40,620 nucleotides of DNA from a virus: positions 1-40,620 of the IMG/VR virus record IMGVR_UViG_3300042294_001322, one strand, 5' to 3'. The stretch's first letter is position 1. Every line of letters begins with the position of its first letter. The notes beneath the pieces were generated by a model, which searched no databases, was not told where the DNA came from, and was given only the letters and a program-made list of their open reading frames with translations. This document shows, one piece after another, positions 1-5,016 of this stretch. The translations under genes and the position numbers were made by a program.

Positions 1-27
1 AGACCAAACGCCCACCCCCTCAGACAT
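1..27. repeat. Terminal direct repeat, left copy
   Basis: These 27 bases are identical to 40594-40620. An exact repeat at the two ends of a contig normally means a circular molecule or a circularly permuted genome cut by the assembler. The unique length is therefore about 40,593 bp and position 1 is arbitrary. It lies inside a non-coding control region, not at an obvious packaging site. Confidence 0.95.
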
Positions 28-69
28 GCCACGGGGGGAGGGGGGGTGTTAAGAATCCGCAACCTACGC

Positions 70-108
70 GACAAGGGGGCTTGTCCTGCTAAGACAAGGG
101 CGCTTGTC
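70..108. repeat. Two tandem palindromes
   Basis: GACAAGGGGGCTTGTC (70-85) and GACAAGGGCGCTTGTC (93-108) are near-identical inverted repeats with 6-bp arms GACAAG/CTTGTC, set 23 bp apart (about two helical turns). The layout resembles paired binding sites for a dimeric protein, such as a repressor or origin-binding protein. They could instead form small hairpins. The protein that binds them is not evident. Confidence 0.7.
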
Positions 109-110
109 GT

Positions 111-133
111 GGGGGGAGGGGGGGAGGGTGGGG
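111..133 (+). other. G-tract run, possible G-quadruplex
   Basis: Four runs of three or more G separated by single bases (G6-A-G7-A-G3-T-G4) lie on the plus strand, just after the tandem palindromes. The pattern satisfies the usual intramolecular G-quadruplex motif. A shorter G6-A-G7 run lies around 33-47. Whether it folds in vivo cannot be judged from sequence. Confidence 0.55.
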
Positions 134-144
134 CGATACCCCCT

Positions 145-208
145 CTGACACAACCCGTGCCACAATGGGCAGACCTGCCCGCTATCCCCTGACACAAACC
201 GTGCCACA
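145..208. repeat. 20-bp direct repeats, iteron-like
   Basis: The 20-mer CTGACACAACCCGTGCCACA (145-164) recurs with one mismatch at 189-208, 44 bp apart and in the same orientation. The core CCGTGCCACA is identical in both. Direct repeats beside palindromes in the only long intergenic region are compatible with an origin or a multi-site operator. Two copies are too few to call true iterons. Confidence 0.6.
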
Positions 209-280
209 CCTGCCAGACCCTGAACGCGCCACCGTGCGCCCCGATAATCGCCGCAGGGTATCAACATGCCACCCCGCCCC

Positions 281-306
281 CTTTCGCGCCTCTACGGGCT
301 TCCTAG
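281..306 (-). repeat. Copy of an element shared with the endolysin linker
   Basis: Positions 282-306 match 33565-33589 at 23 of 25 bases, in the same orientation, with a 15-base exact core (GCCTCTACGGGCTTC). Read on the minus strand both give KPVEARK. In the endolysin this is real coding sequence; here it is not in a credible gene. See also 19954-19997. Confidence 0.6.
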
Positions 307-312
307 CCCTAT

Positions 313-324
313 GAACATCTGTTC
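313..324. promoter_or_regulatory. GAAC-N4-GTTC box, LexA/DinR-like
   Basis: GAAC ATCT GTTC fits the core of Gram-positive SOS boxes (GAAC-N4-GTTC). The fuller actinobacterial form TCGAAC-N4-GTTCGA is only partly matched (flanks AT/TA). It lies 59 bp upstream of the -35 of the first rightward promoter. It could let host LexA or a phage protein sense DNA damage, but no phage repressor is encoded, so regulation is speculative. Confidence 0.3.
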
Positions 325-382
325 TATTTGTATTGTTTAGGAATCTTATCCAAACAACAACCAAACCGCAACCAAAAACCCC

Positions 383-412
383 TTGACAGGCATGGAAGAG
401 GGGTGCTATCGT
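383..412 (+). promoter_or_regulatory. Rightward early promoter
   Basis: TTGACA (383-388) is followed after 18 bp by TATCGT (407-412), a perfect -35 and a 4/6 -10 of the TAnnnT type. Transcription would begin near 419, leaving a leader of about 55 nt before the ATG at 474. Three further TTGACA boxes in this arm have the same 17-18 bp spacing, which supports the call. Confidence 0.65.
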
Positions 413-473
413 GCTTGCATCGGGATCAACTGCACCAGATGCAGGGGGCGATGATGACACAAAGGGGGCACAC

Positions 474-722
474 ATGAACCGCCTAGACAGGGCAGCAGCG
501 GACATGCTCGCAAGCAGCGACTTTCAGCGCACATGCGACCTGCTACGGGAGGCATCCTACGCGTTGCACCGTGCAGCGAAGGGCATGAACGATGACGCGC
601 TGTATGCCCGCGCGATGGTAGCCGCCACACATGTGGCAGACATGCGCGAAGCCCTAGCGGGGGCGAAGGAGCGCAACGAGCGCGAAAATGAGCACATCCG
701 CGCCGTGCTAGGCAACGCCTAG
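474..722 (+). CDS. Hypothetical early protein, 82 aa
   Basis: First gene of the right arm; family not recognised. The product is Ala/Arg-rich and probably all alpha-helical, with no Cys cluster, signal peptide or membrane segment. The ATG at 474 is preceded by AAAGGGGGCACAC, the same ribosome-binding block used by the next three genes. A GTG at 411 in frame would lie within the -10 of the promoter, so it is rejected. Position right after the first promoter suggests immediate-early expression and perhaps a host-takeover role, which is inference. The stop is followed at once by the next gene's promoter. Confidence 0.7.
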   Translation: MNRLDRAAADMLASSDFQRTCDLLREASYALHRAAKGMNDDALYARAMVAATHVADMREALAGAKERNERENEHIRAVLGNA

Positions 723-731
723 CGGGGGGTA

Positions 732-760
732 TTGACACCCCGCCCCGCTAGGGGTAGGGT
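732..760 (+). promoter_or_regulatory. Promoter of second early gene
   Basis: TTGACA (732-737), a 17-bp spacer and TAGGGT (755-760), preceded by GGGGGTA. The same string GGGGGTATTGACA is found at the 1493 and 3662 promoters. TAGGGT fits the TAnnnT -10 of actinobacterial housekeeping promoters. It lies between the stop at 722 and the start at 818. Confidence 0.65.
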
Positions 761-771
761 ATAGGCAGAGG

Positions 772-817
772 GGGGGGCGGGATCTACCCGCTCCCCCATA
801 GTAAGGAGGCACACAAC
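772..817 (+). promoter_or_regulatory. Leader hairpin and conserved ribosome-binding block
   Basis: A GC hairpin (GCGGG 777-781 with CCCGC 787-791, extended by GGGGG 772-776 and CCCCC 793-797 around a bulged T, loop ATCTA) is followed by GTAAGGAGGCACACAAC and the ATG at 818. The hairpin lies downstream of the promoter, so it sits in the 5' leader. There is no U-run, so it is not a classical terminator. It may stabilise the message, or the C-rich arm may pair with GGAGG. Confidence 0.6.
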
Positions 818-1141
818 ATGACTCGCAAACACTTTGAACACCTAGCCCGCACGCTAGGGGTAGCCGTTGCGGAGGAGGGCGGCGACAACGACAACAAAGC
901 GGCAACATGCGCCGCGTATCGGGTAGCCCTAGCCGTTGCCCGTAGTCTGCACGCTATGAGCGACACCTACGATGAGGAGCGCTTTATGGATGCCGTAGAC
1001 AAGCATGCGCGAAAATGGGCGCAGGTTGTGGCACGCGGCGGGGAGGGTGTAGGATACTCCTCCGCCGCCCGTAGCGGCATGGAGTACGCAATTAAGCAAC
1101 GCGAAGCACAACCCGCCCCATACGCACGGGGCAACGTTTAG
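818..1141 (+). CDS. Hypothetical early protein, 107 aa
   Basis: Not recognised. The translation is soluble and mostly helical, with an acidic GGDNDN stretch near residue 22 and a basic C-terminus; no Cys motif or membrane segment is present. The ATG follows GTAAGGAGG at good distance. It has its own promoter and hairpin leader, so it forms a one-gene or few-gene unit. Leucine is often CTA and CTAG strings are frequent, unlike the left arm. Small size, separate promoter and early position suggest a host-interaction protein, but nothing in the sequence shows what it does. Confidence 0.7.
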   Translation: MTRKHFEHLARTLGVAVAEEGGDNDNKAATCAAYRVALAVARSLHAMSDTYDEERFMDAVDKHARKWAQVVARGGEGVGYSSAARSGMEYAIKQREAQPAPYARGNV

Positions 1142-1153
1142 GGATAGGGCAGA

Positions 1154-1203
1154 GGGGGCGGGATTTACCCGCCCCCCTAGCCCATAGCGAAAGGGGGCAC
1201 ACA
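1154..1203 (+). promoter_or_regulatory. Leader hairpin and conserved ribosome-binding block
   Basis: A perfect 9-bp stem (GGGGGCGGG 1154-1162, CCCGCCCCC 1168-1176, loop ATTTA) is followed by AAAGGGGGCACACA and the ATG at 1204. The upstream words GGATAGGGCAGAG match the leader at 755-770. No TTGACA is present, so this gene probably reads through from 732. The C5 arm could instead pair with the G5 of the ribosome-binding site. Confidence 0.6.
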
Positions 1204-1482
1204 ATGAGCGCAACGGGGTACGGCGTGCGGGGATGCACGGAGGAGGGATGCGGCGCGGTGCTAGTCTATCCCGATGAGGGGAGCACCTGCGCGGAGCATA
1301 CCTGCGAGGGGTGCGGGGCGGCGGTAGAGAATCTCTCCCGCTTCTCGCTCCCGTGGCGGGATGAGCGCGGCACCGTGCACCTAGACAATAGCGCAACCGC
1401 GTGCGTAGATTGCTACGCCGCAACGATGGAAGCACTACCCCTAGGGCGTATGCTACGGGTAGGGTATAGGCGGCGCGGATAG
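1204..1482 (+). CDS. Cys-rich zinc-ribbon-like early protein, 92 aa
   Basis: Family not recognised. Eight Cys lie at about residues 11, 16, 29, 34, 37, 67, 70 and nearby, including CEGC and CVDC knuckles, the pattern of a treble-clef or zinc-ribbon fold. The C-terminus is Arg/Gly-rich (YRRRG) and may touch nucleic acid. It is the third leader-cassette gene. The last codons contain GGGTAGGGTATAGG, a word also present in the leader at 752-766. Zinc-dependent binding to host transcription machinery is a possibility, not shown. Confidence 0.65.
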   Translation: MSATGYGVRGCTEEGCGAVLVYPDEGSTCAEHTCEGCGAAVENLSRFSLPWRDERGTVHLDNSATACVDCYAATMEALPLGRMLRVGYRRRG

Positions 1483-1492
1483 GCGGGGGGTA

Positions 1493-1522
1493 TTGACAAA
1501 CCCGCGCCGCATGGCGTAGGGT
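1493..1522 (+). promoter_or_regulatory. Promoter of fourth early gene
   Basis: TTGACA (1493-1498), an 18-bp spacer and TAGGGT (1517-1522), again preceded by GGGGGTA. It is nearly a copy of the promoter at 732-760 and lies just after the stop at 1482. It should drive the run of overlapping genes from 1570 to about 3665. Confidence 0.65.
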
Positions 1523-1530
1523 AAGGATAG

Positions 1531-1569
1531 GGCGGGGACAATCCCCGCCGATAGTAAGGAGGGCACACA
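1531..1569 (+). promoter_or_regulatory. Leader hairpin and conserved ribosome-binding block
   Basis: GGCGGGGA (1531-1538) and TCCCCGCC (1542-1549) form a perfect 8-bp stem with loop CAA, nine nt downstream of the -10. GATAGTAAGGAGGGCACACA and the ATG at 1570 follow. The stem sequence differs from the other two leaders, yet structure, position and ribosome-binding block are kept, which suggests selection on structure. Confidence 0.6.
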
Positions 1570-1971
1570 ATGGCGACACGATACACAACCAAAGACATTG
1601 CGGGAGCCTTGCGAGGGCTAAACATTACGGCAGGATTCACGGCGGCAGAGGCAGACTCCCCGCTATGGTATACGGACACGGACGGCGAGCGCCGCGCCAT
1701 GGTAGGGCGCTACTATGTGCAGGGCGCCTACGGCGGGTGGAAACTGGTGCAGATTGTGAACGAGGGCGGCGGGGAACGCTCCATAACGGCGGGCTATTGC
1801 CCACGGCGGGAGTTGTACGCCCTGATCCACGCCTACCGCGAGGGTATGGGCGCAGGGGGTGCGGGCGATCCGTACACCATCGCCGCGCTACGGGAGGAAA
1901 TCCCCGCATACCGCGCGGAGCGGGCAGCATACGCGGCGGCGGTAGCGTCGGCGCGGGAGGGGGTACGATGA
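1570..1971 (+). CDS. Hypothetical early protein, 133 aa
   Basis: Not recognised. The N-terminal half has alternating aromatic and charged residues (SPLWYTDTDGERR, then GRYYVQGAYGGWKLVQIVN), suggesting a small beta-sheet domain. The C-terminal third is an Ala/Arg/Glu helix. There are no transmembrane segments. The start follows GTAAGGAGGG with the shared CACACA spacer. The stop overlaps the next gene's start in ATGA (1968-1971), so the two are translationally coupled and begin a long overlapping run. Confidence 0.7.
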   Translation: MATRYTTKDIAGALRGLNITAGFTAAEADSPLWYTDTDGERRAMVGRYYVQGAYGGWKLVQIVNEGGGERSITAGYCPRRELYALIHAYREGMGAGGAGDPYTIAALREEIPAYRAERAAYAAAVASAREGVR

Positions 1972-2324
1972 CGGACGCAAGAGTAGGGCAATGCGCTTGC
2001 GGTAAGGGCGGCGCATGGTACGCAGACAACAACGGCGCACGCTCGGCGCAATGGTATTGCGGGGAGTGCGAGGATCGTCGCGCAGATCTATGGGGCTGCG
2101 CCCGCGTGGTATCGGAGGGGTGCGGATGCGTACCTAGCGATCCGTGCGCGTGCGGATGCGACGGGAGCGGGGTTCTCGTGCAGGACTATGACCCCTGCTC
2201 TAAGTGCGGCACGGAGTACGCAGAAACTAAGGACGTGGCAGGATTCCCGCTCTGCGAGCAGTGCTACAACACGTGGCGCTGCGGATGCGGCACAGGGTGC
2301 GAGAGTTGTAAGGAGGCAGAATAA
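1968..2324 (+). CDS. Very Cys-rich multi-zinc-ribbon protein, 118 aa
   Basis: Eighteen of 118 residues are Cys, arranged as CAC, CGEC, CGC, CACGC, CSKC, CEQC and CGCGTGCESC. This suggests three or four stacked zinc knuckles, with the later part like DnaJ-type or zinc-ribbon repeats. There is no signal peptide, so cytoplasmic zinc binding is more likely than disulphides. It starts at the ATGA overlap with the upstream gene; longer upstream reading in this frame is a shadow. Function unknown; such phage proteins can bind nucleic acid or host RNA polymerase, which is only inference here. Confidence 0.7.
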   Translation: MTDARVGQCACGKGGAWYADNNGARSAQWYCGECEDRRADLWGCARVVSEGCGCVPSDPCACGCDGSGVLVQDYDPCSKCGTEYAETKDVAGFPLCEQCYNTWRCGCGTGCESCKEAE

Positions 2325-2539
2325 TGGCGGCACATGTGGATGATTTTCAGATTGTCGGCGGGGGTAGTGTCTACCTTCTGCTACCGATTACGGGCGAGGC
2401 TCGGCGGTGGATTAGCGACAATCTCGGGGATGACCTATTCTATTTGGGGAACGGTGTTGCGGTGGAGCACCGCTACATCGGGCAGATTGCGGACGGGATT
2501 ATCTCGGACGGTCTGACCATTAGCGAGGGGGTGCAATGA
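2324..2539 (+). CDS. Small conserved-looking phage protein, 71 aa
   Basis: The start overlaps the upstream stop in TAATG. The pattern DFQIVGGGSVYLLLPIT, then aromatic/acidic residues and EHRYIGQIADGIISDGL resembles small proteins I recall from many tailed phages, where function is unknown. Predicted fold is a small alpha/beta domain without membrane segment. The gene is part of the overlapping early run; its stop overlaps the next start. The family resemblance is from memory and would need a profile search. Confidence 0.65.
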   Translation: MAAHVDDFQIVGGGSVYLLLPITGEARRWISDNLGDDLFYLGNGVAVEHRYIGQIADGIISDGLTISEGVQ

Positions 2540-2667
2540 TGGAGTCATACGGACAGCGACGGCGCAAGGAGCGCGAAGAGATGGAGCGATACCATACGGA
2601 TACGGTGCGCATGGTTATCGTCGGGTTCTTATTCATCGTAGCGTTGATTACGGGAGGGTTGGCATAA
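2536..2667 (+). CDS. Small single-pass membrane protein, 43 aa
   Basis: Starts in an ATGA overlap with the gene before and ends in a TAATG overlap with the gene after, so it fits the run exactly. The first 26 residues are strongly charged (RRRKEREEMERYH); the last 17 are a hydrophobic helix (MVIVGFLFIVALITGGLA). This is a C-terminal tail-anchor layout with the charged part in the cytoplasm. Function unknown; small early membrane proteins may alter the host envelope or exclude other phages. Confidence 0.6.
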   Translation: MMESYGQRRRKEREEMERYHTDTVRMVIVGFLFIVALITGGLA

Positions 2668-2957
2668 TGGGATACGAGAAGCAGGACGGCACACCAGTGC
2701 ACACGGGCACGTGGGAGGTGTACGCGGTCTATGAGTTCATCGTGGTAGCCGATGATGCGGGCGCGTATGAAGCATACGATACCGCAGATGAGGCACGCCT
2801 AGCAGCGCGTGCGTGGCTCATTGAGGAGATGGGCGGCACGGACTTTGAGGTGTCCGAGGTGGATGCCATGACGGATGAGCAGGTGCTTGACGCTATCATG
2901 GACTACGACCATGTGGCATTTGCGGATGTGGCGCATCGCCGCATCCTATTTGGATAA
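2667..2957 (+). CDS. Hypothetical acidic protein, 96 aa
   Basis: Not recognised. The protein is acidic and has a beta-rich N-terminal part (TWEVYAVYEFIVVADD) followed by helices with many Asp/Glu/Ala residues (DTADEARLAARAWLIEE, then DEQVLDAIMDYDHV). There are no Cys and no membrane segments. The high negative charge could suggest DNA mimicry, but there is no specific motif for that. TAATG coupling to the upstream gene decides the start. Eight bases separate it from the next gene's ribosome-binding site. Confidence 0.65.
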   Translation: MGYEKQDGTPVHTGTWEVYAVYEFIVVADDAGAYEAYDTADEARLAARAWLIEEMGGTDFEVSEVDAMTDEQVLDAIMDYDHVAFADVAHRRILFG

Positions 2958-2967
2958 GGAGGGGATG

Positions 2968-3213
2968 ATGAAAGGCGACAGGATTATGTGCGGAGAGTGC
3001 AAGAAGGGCGAGATGGTCGCAGACGAGAGGGTGCTCATCGGGTTTGAGATTGTATCGGACGGAAATGGCGGGTACGAGTACACGGGAAATAAGAAGTATG
3101 AAGTACCGAGCGAGGAAGACGACATCATAGTGCGGTGCGTGGAGTGCGGCTATGACATGGTGATTTGGGAACTGAAAGACTTGCAGTCGGTTGATGGGAT
3201 TGTGTACGCATGA
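2968..3213 (+). CDS. Zinc-ribbon-like protein, 81 aa
   Basis: Two Cys pairs, CGEC near residue 8 and CVEC near residue 57, frame a beta-rich middle (LIGFEIVSDGNGGYEYTG), as in zinc-ribbon domains. I chose ATG 2968 over ATG 2965 because GGAGG at 2958-2962 is better spaced. A longer frame from 2875 overlaps the upstream gene and lacks a ribosome site. The stop overlaps the following start in ATGA. Function unknown. Confidence 0.65.
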   Translation: MKGDRIMCGECKKGEMVADERVLIGFEIVSDGNGGYEYTGNKKYEVPSEEDDIIVRCVECGYDMVIWELKDLQSVDGIVYA

Positions 3214-3665
3214 TCGCCGCGTTGTTGGCAGTGTCGCTGCTCACGCAACCGATGCCGCCGCTCACGCCTCACGGAATACCAACGAGCGGCGTAGCCACGT
3301 GGTATGGCGCACGATGCCCGCAAGGTGTGTCGGTGTACGGCAGGACGGATACCTGCACTCCCTATAAGAGTGTCAAGAACGGCGGCAGGGGTGGAGAACT
3401 GGTGCTCTATGCAGCAGTCGGATCATTCACCTACTATGACAAGCCCTATCGGGTGCGCGTATGCCTACGGGGTAGCAGCAGGTGCGTCATCGCTACCGTG
3501 CGAGACTATTGCCATGGAGCATGGCGTGCATTGCGCAAGCCGTGGAACAGCAAGAGCAGAGTCATTGACCTAAGCCCTGCTCTATTTAGGCAACTCGCCC
3601 CGCTATCGCGTGGCGTGGTCTATGTCGAGATAAAAGAGTTAGGAGGTGTACGTCGGGGGTATTGA
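3210..3665 (+). CDS. Exported RlpA-like double-psi beta-barrel protein, 151 aa
   Basis: The hallmark SGVATWYG (26-33), a central VIATVRDY (93-100) and SRVIDLS (116-122) match the RlpA-like double-psi beta-barrel fold, in which RlpA acts on peptidoglycan as a lytic transglycosylase. The usual DRGP is replaced by RDYCHG. Five or six Cys may form disulphides. The N-terminus (MIAALLAVSLLTQ) is a short hydrophobic stretch without a positive start, so export is likely but weakly supported. Length is that of one domain with no SPOR repeat. It begins in an ATGA overlap, and its stop lies in the -35 of the next promoter. Early placement suggests wall remodelling or blocking superinfection rather than final lysis. 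Confidence 0.7.
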   Translation: MIAALLAVSLLTQPMPPLTPHGIPTSGVATWYGARCPQGVSVYGRTDTCTPYKSVKNGGRGGELVLYAAVGSFTYYDKPYRVRVCLRGSSRCVIATVRDYCHGAWRALRKPWNSKSRVIDLSPALFRQLAPLSRGVVYVEIKELGGVRRGY

Positions 3666-3691
3666 CAGATTGATGGGGAGTATTCTAAGGT
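3662..3691 (+). promoter_or_regulatory. Second-block rightward promoter
   Basis: TTGACA (3662-3667), 18-bp spacer, TAAGGT (3686-3691), preceded by GGGGGTA as at the two early promoters. The -35 overlaps the stop codon of the upstream gene. The start at about 3698 gives a short leader before the ATG at 3735. This should drive the genes from 3735 to 7203, including the helicase. Confidence 0.65.
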
Positions 3692-3734
3692 AATGCAGTT
3701 GGCGCTTGCCAACATAGTTAGAGAGGGGAACACA

Positions 3735-3932
3735 ATGAACAAGGAAACAGTATTCGTATACGCAATCGCTACGGGGTGTGGCTTGGCATGGCTATGGGTT
3801 AGCCTCAGTGTTGGTCAGGCGCTGGTCGCAGGACTTGCGGCGCTTGGTCTGACGGTCATCGCATGGCACGCCATTGATACGATTGACGGTGTGGCACGCA
3901 GCCATTACTCGCCAAAGAATAAGGGGGAATAA
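3735..3932 (+). CDS. Two-pass small membrane protein, 65 aa
   Basis: Two hydrophobic segments cover about residues 5-24 and 27-46, with a charged tail ending PKNKGE. The ATG at 3735 follows GAGAGGGGAACACA; an in-frame ATG at 3693 would leave almost no leader after the promoter, so it is rejected. Size and topology recall small holins, but the position at the head of the helicase block, far from the lysis cassette, argues for another role at the membrane. Function not known. Confidence 0.6.
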   Translation: MNKETVFVYAIATGCGLAWLWVSLSVGQALVAGLAALGLTVIAWHAIDTIDGVARSHYSPKNKGE

Positions 3933-3933
3933 C

Positions 3934-4098
3934 ATGGCACAGACAGGTAAGCAACTACGAGCGTCGCTCCTTACGGGTGCGGCTAAGGACTATCAGGATT
4001 GGGAAAGGCAGCGCAGGTTCTGGCAGCGGGTGTCTATCACCTGCGCCATCATCGCCGTCTTCTTTGCAGGCGTAGCAGTAGGGGGTGCGATCTCATGA
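3934..4098 (+). CDS. Small single-pass membrane protein, 54 aa
   Basis: A polar N-terminal region (residues 1-33, with a WERQRRFWQR amphipathic stretch) precedes one C-terminal membrane helix (about 34-53, ending GVAVGGAIS). The start ATG 3934 has AAGGGGG seven bases upstream, inside the end of the previous gene. The stop overlaps the next start in ATGA. It resembles the 43-aa protein at 2536 in layout but not in sequence. Function unknown. Confidence 0.6.
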   Translation: MAQTGKQLRASLLTGAAKDYQDWERQRRFWQRVSITCAIIAVFFAGVAVGGAIS

Positions 4099-4451
4099 GC
4101 GCAGCAGCAGAGGTCTACATCAGCGTAGATACGCCACAGAAAGAAACACGCGAGAAGATTGAGGTGGCGATTGACCAAACCCTTCGGGGTATGGGATTCG
4201 ACATCAGCGCCAACGACCGATACAACATCGGACGATACGACTCTGGCATCATTGTAGAGGCGAAGTCATACAGCGTACCGTGGGAAATCTTTGAGAAGGA
4301 GTGGGCGGAGAAGTTGGTGCGAGAACTCCATGCCATTGACGAAGCCTCGGATGTTGAGTTGTATGTCTACAATCTTGACCGAGAGGCGGATGTGTCAGTC
4401 CTCACGAGAGATTTATTCAGCGAGTCATACGCTGAGAAGGCTCACGCATGA
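4095..4451 (+). CDS. Hypothetical protein, 118 aa
   Basis: Not recognised. It looks like a compact alpha/beta domain: an N-terminal strand (AEVYISV), a helix (TREKIEVAIDQTLRGMG), strands with GIIVEAKSYSV, another long helix and VELYVYNLD. No membrane segment or Cys cluster is present. Start and stop overlap both neighbours in ATGA. It belongs to the helicase block, but no function follows from that. Confidence 0.6.
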   Translation: MSAAAEVYISVDTPQKETREKIEVAIDQTLRGMGFDISANDRYNIGRYDSGIIVEAKSYSVPWEIFEKEWAEKLVRELHAIDEASDVELYVYNLDREADVSVLTRDLFSESYAEKAHA

Positions 4452-4630
4452 CAGACCAGTTGATGTGCGACTGGTGCGGTGCTCCGATTGAGATTCGAGA
4501 GCCATACGCACCGCTAGATTGGGGGAACTTTCACGTCGGCACCTGTGTCGATGAGGCTGCGGCGGATGCCGCATCCTCTACACAGGAAGAGATTGGCGTG
4601 GAGCAAGCACGAGAGGAGGGGAAACTGTGA
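4448..4630 (+). CDS. Small zinc-finger-like protein, 60 aa
   Basis: CDWC at residues 7-10 and HVGTC around 29-33 make a single C-C-H-C site typical of small phage zinc proteins; the second half is an acidic helix. It is ATGA-coupled to the gene before and GTGA-coupled to the gene after. One of at least five small Cys-knuckle proteins in this arm. Function unknown. Confidence 0.6.
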   Translation: MTDQLMCDWCGAPIEIREPYAPLDWGNFHVGTCVDEAAADAASSTQEEIGVEQAREEGKL

Positions 4631-5016
4631 AACTCACAACGGATTACCGATGCCATAACTGCGGCAAGATGTTTGAGGCTGCCGCCTATTACCCAGCCGA
4701 CGCGACGCCGCGCTGCCCCGATGAGGAGCAGCACGATAACCGCGTGAGCACGGATGCTCTGATCGAGAAGATCAAGAAGTCGATGGGAAGATTCTTCACC
4801 ATCGTCTTCACCAAGCGCAGCACGGGAGAGAAGCGCACAATGACCTGCCGATTGGGTGTGAAGAAGCACCTCAAAGGTGGGGCGCGTGCGTATGACCCTG
4901 CGTCCATGAACCTCATGATCGTGTGGGAACCACGCTCGGCTATGTATAAGTCAATCCCAACAGACGCGATTGTCGAAGCGAAGATCGCGGGAAAGGTGTA
5001 TCAGGTGGTCAAGTGA
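4627..5016 (+). CDS. Zinc-ribbon plus SH3-like beta-barrel protein, 129 aa
   Basis: GTG start overlapping the upstream stop (GTGA). Residues 1-35 carry CHNC (9-12) and a third Cys at 30. Residues about 55-128 (FFTIVFTKRSTGEKRTMTCR, then LGVKKHLKGG, YDP and a final GKVYQV) resemble the phage family annotated as SH3 beta-barrel fold proteins, small domains of unknown role that may bind nucleic acid or protein. Joining a zinc ribbon to this domain looks unusual to me. It lies two genes upstream of the helicase coding block, so a replication accessory role is possible. Confidence 0.6.
   Translation: MKLTTDYRCHNCGKMFEAAAYYPADATPRCPDEEQHDNRVSTDALIEKIKKSMGRFFTIVFTKRSTGEKRTMTCRLGVKKHLKGGARAYDPASMNLMIVWEPRSAMYKSIPTDAIVEAKIAGKVYQVVK

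Larger units (their letters stand above)
1..473. promoter_or_regulatory. Right half of the divergent control region
   Basis: No convincing gene lies here. With 40295-40620 it forms the only long gene-free stretch, from which the two arms diverge. It holds two tandem palindromes (70-85, 93-108), a G-tract run (111-133), two 20-bp direct repeats (145-164, 189-208), one copy of an element also found in the endolysin gene (281-306), a GAAC-N4-GTTC box (313-324), an AT-rich segment (about 311-380) and a promoter (383-412). Long minus-strand reading frames cross it but have low-complexity Cys/Pro/Arg-rich translations and no good start site. A replication origin or packaging signal here is inference. 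Confidence 0.6.

Noticed and set aside
182-505. Minus-strand open frame of 107 codons in the control region
   Set aside because: Low-complexity translation, no ribosome site, and it overlaps the promoter and the first rightward gene. Its only notable part, KPVEARK, is explained by the repeat shared with the endolysin gene.
1154-1176. Hairpins before early genes as intrinsic terminators
   Set aside because: No T-run follows, they lie downstream of promoters and only about 15-25 nt before the start codon, so a leader role is more likely.
929-1588. Minus-strand open frame of 219 codons across early genes
   Set aside because: Cys/Arg/Pro-rich shadow of GC-rich genes on the plus strand; it runs over two promoters and leaders and lacks a start site.
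3735-3932. Two-pass protein as the holin
   Set aside because: It lies in the early arm; a better placed two-helix holin directly precedes the endolysin at 34320-34490.
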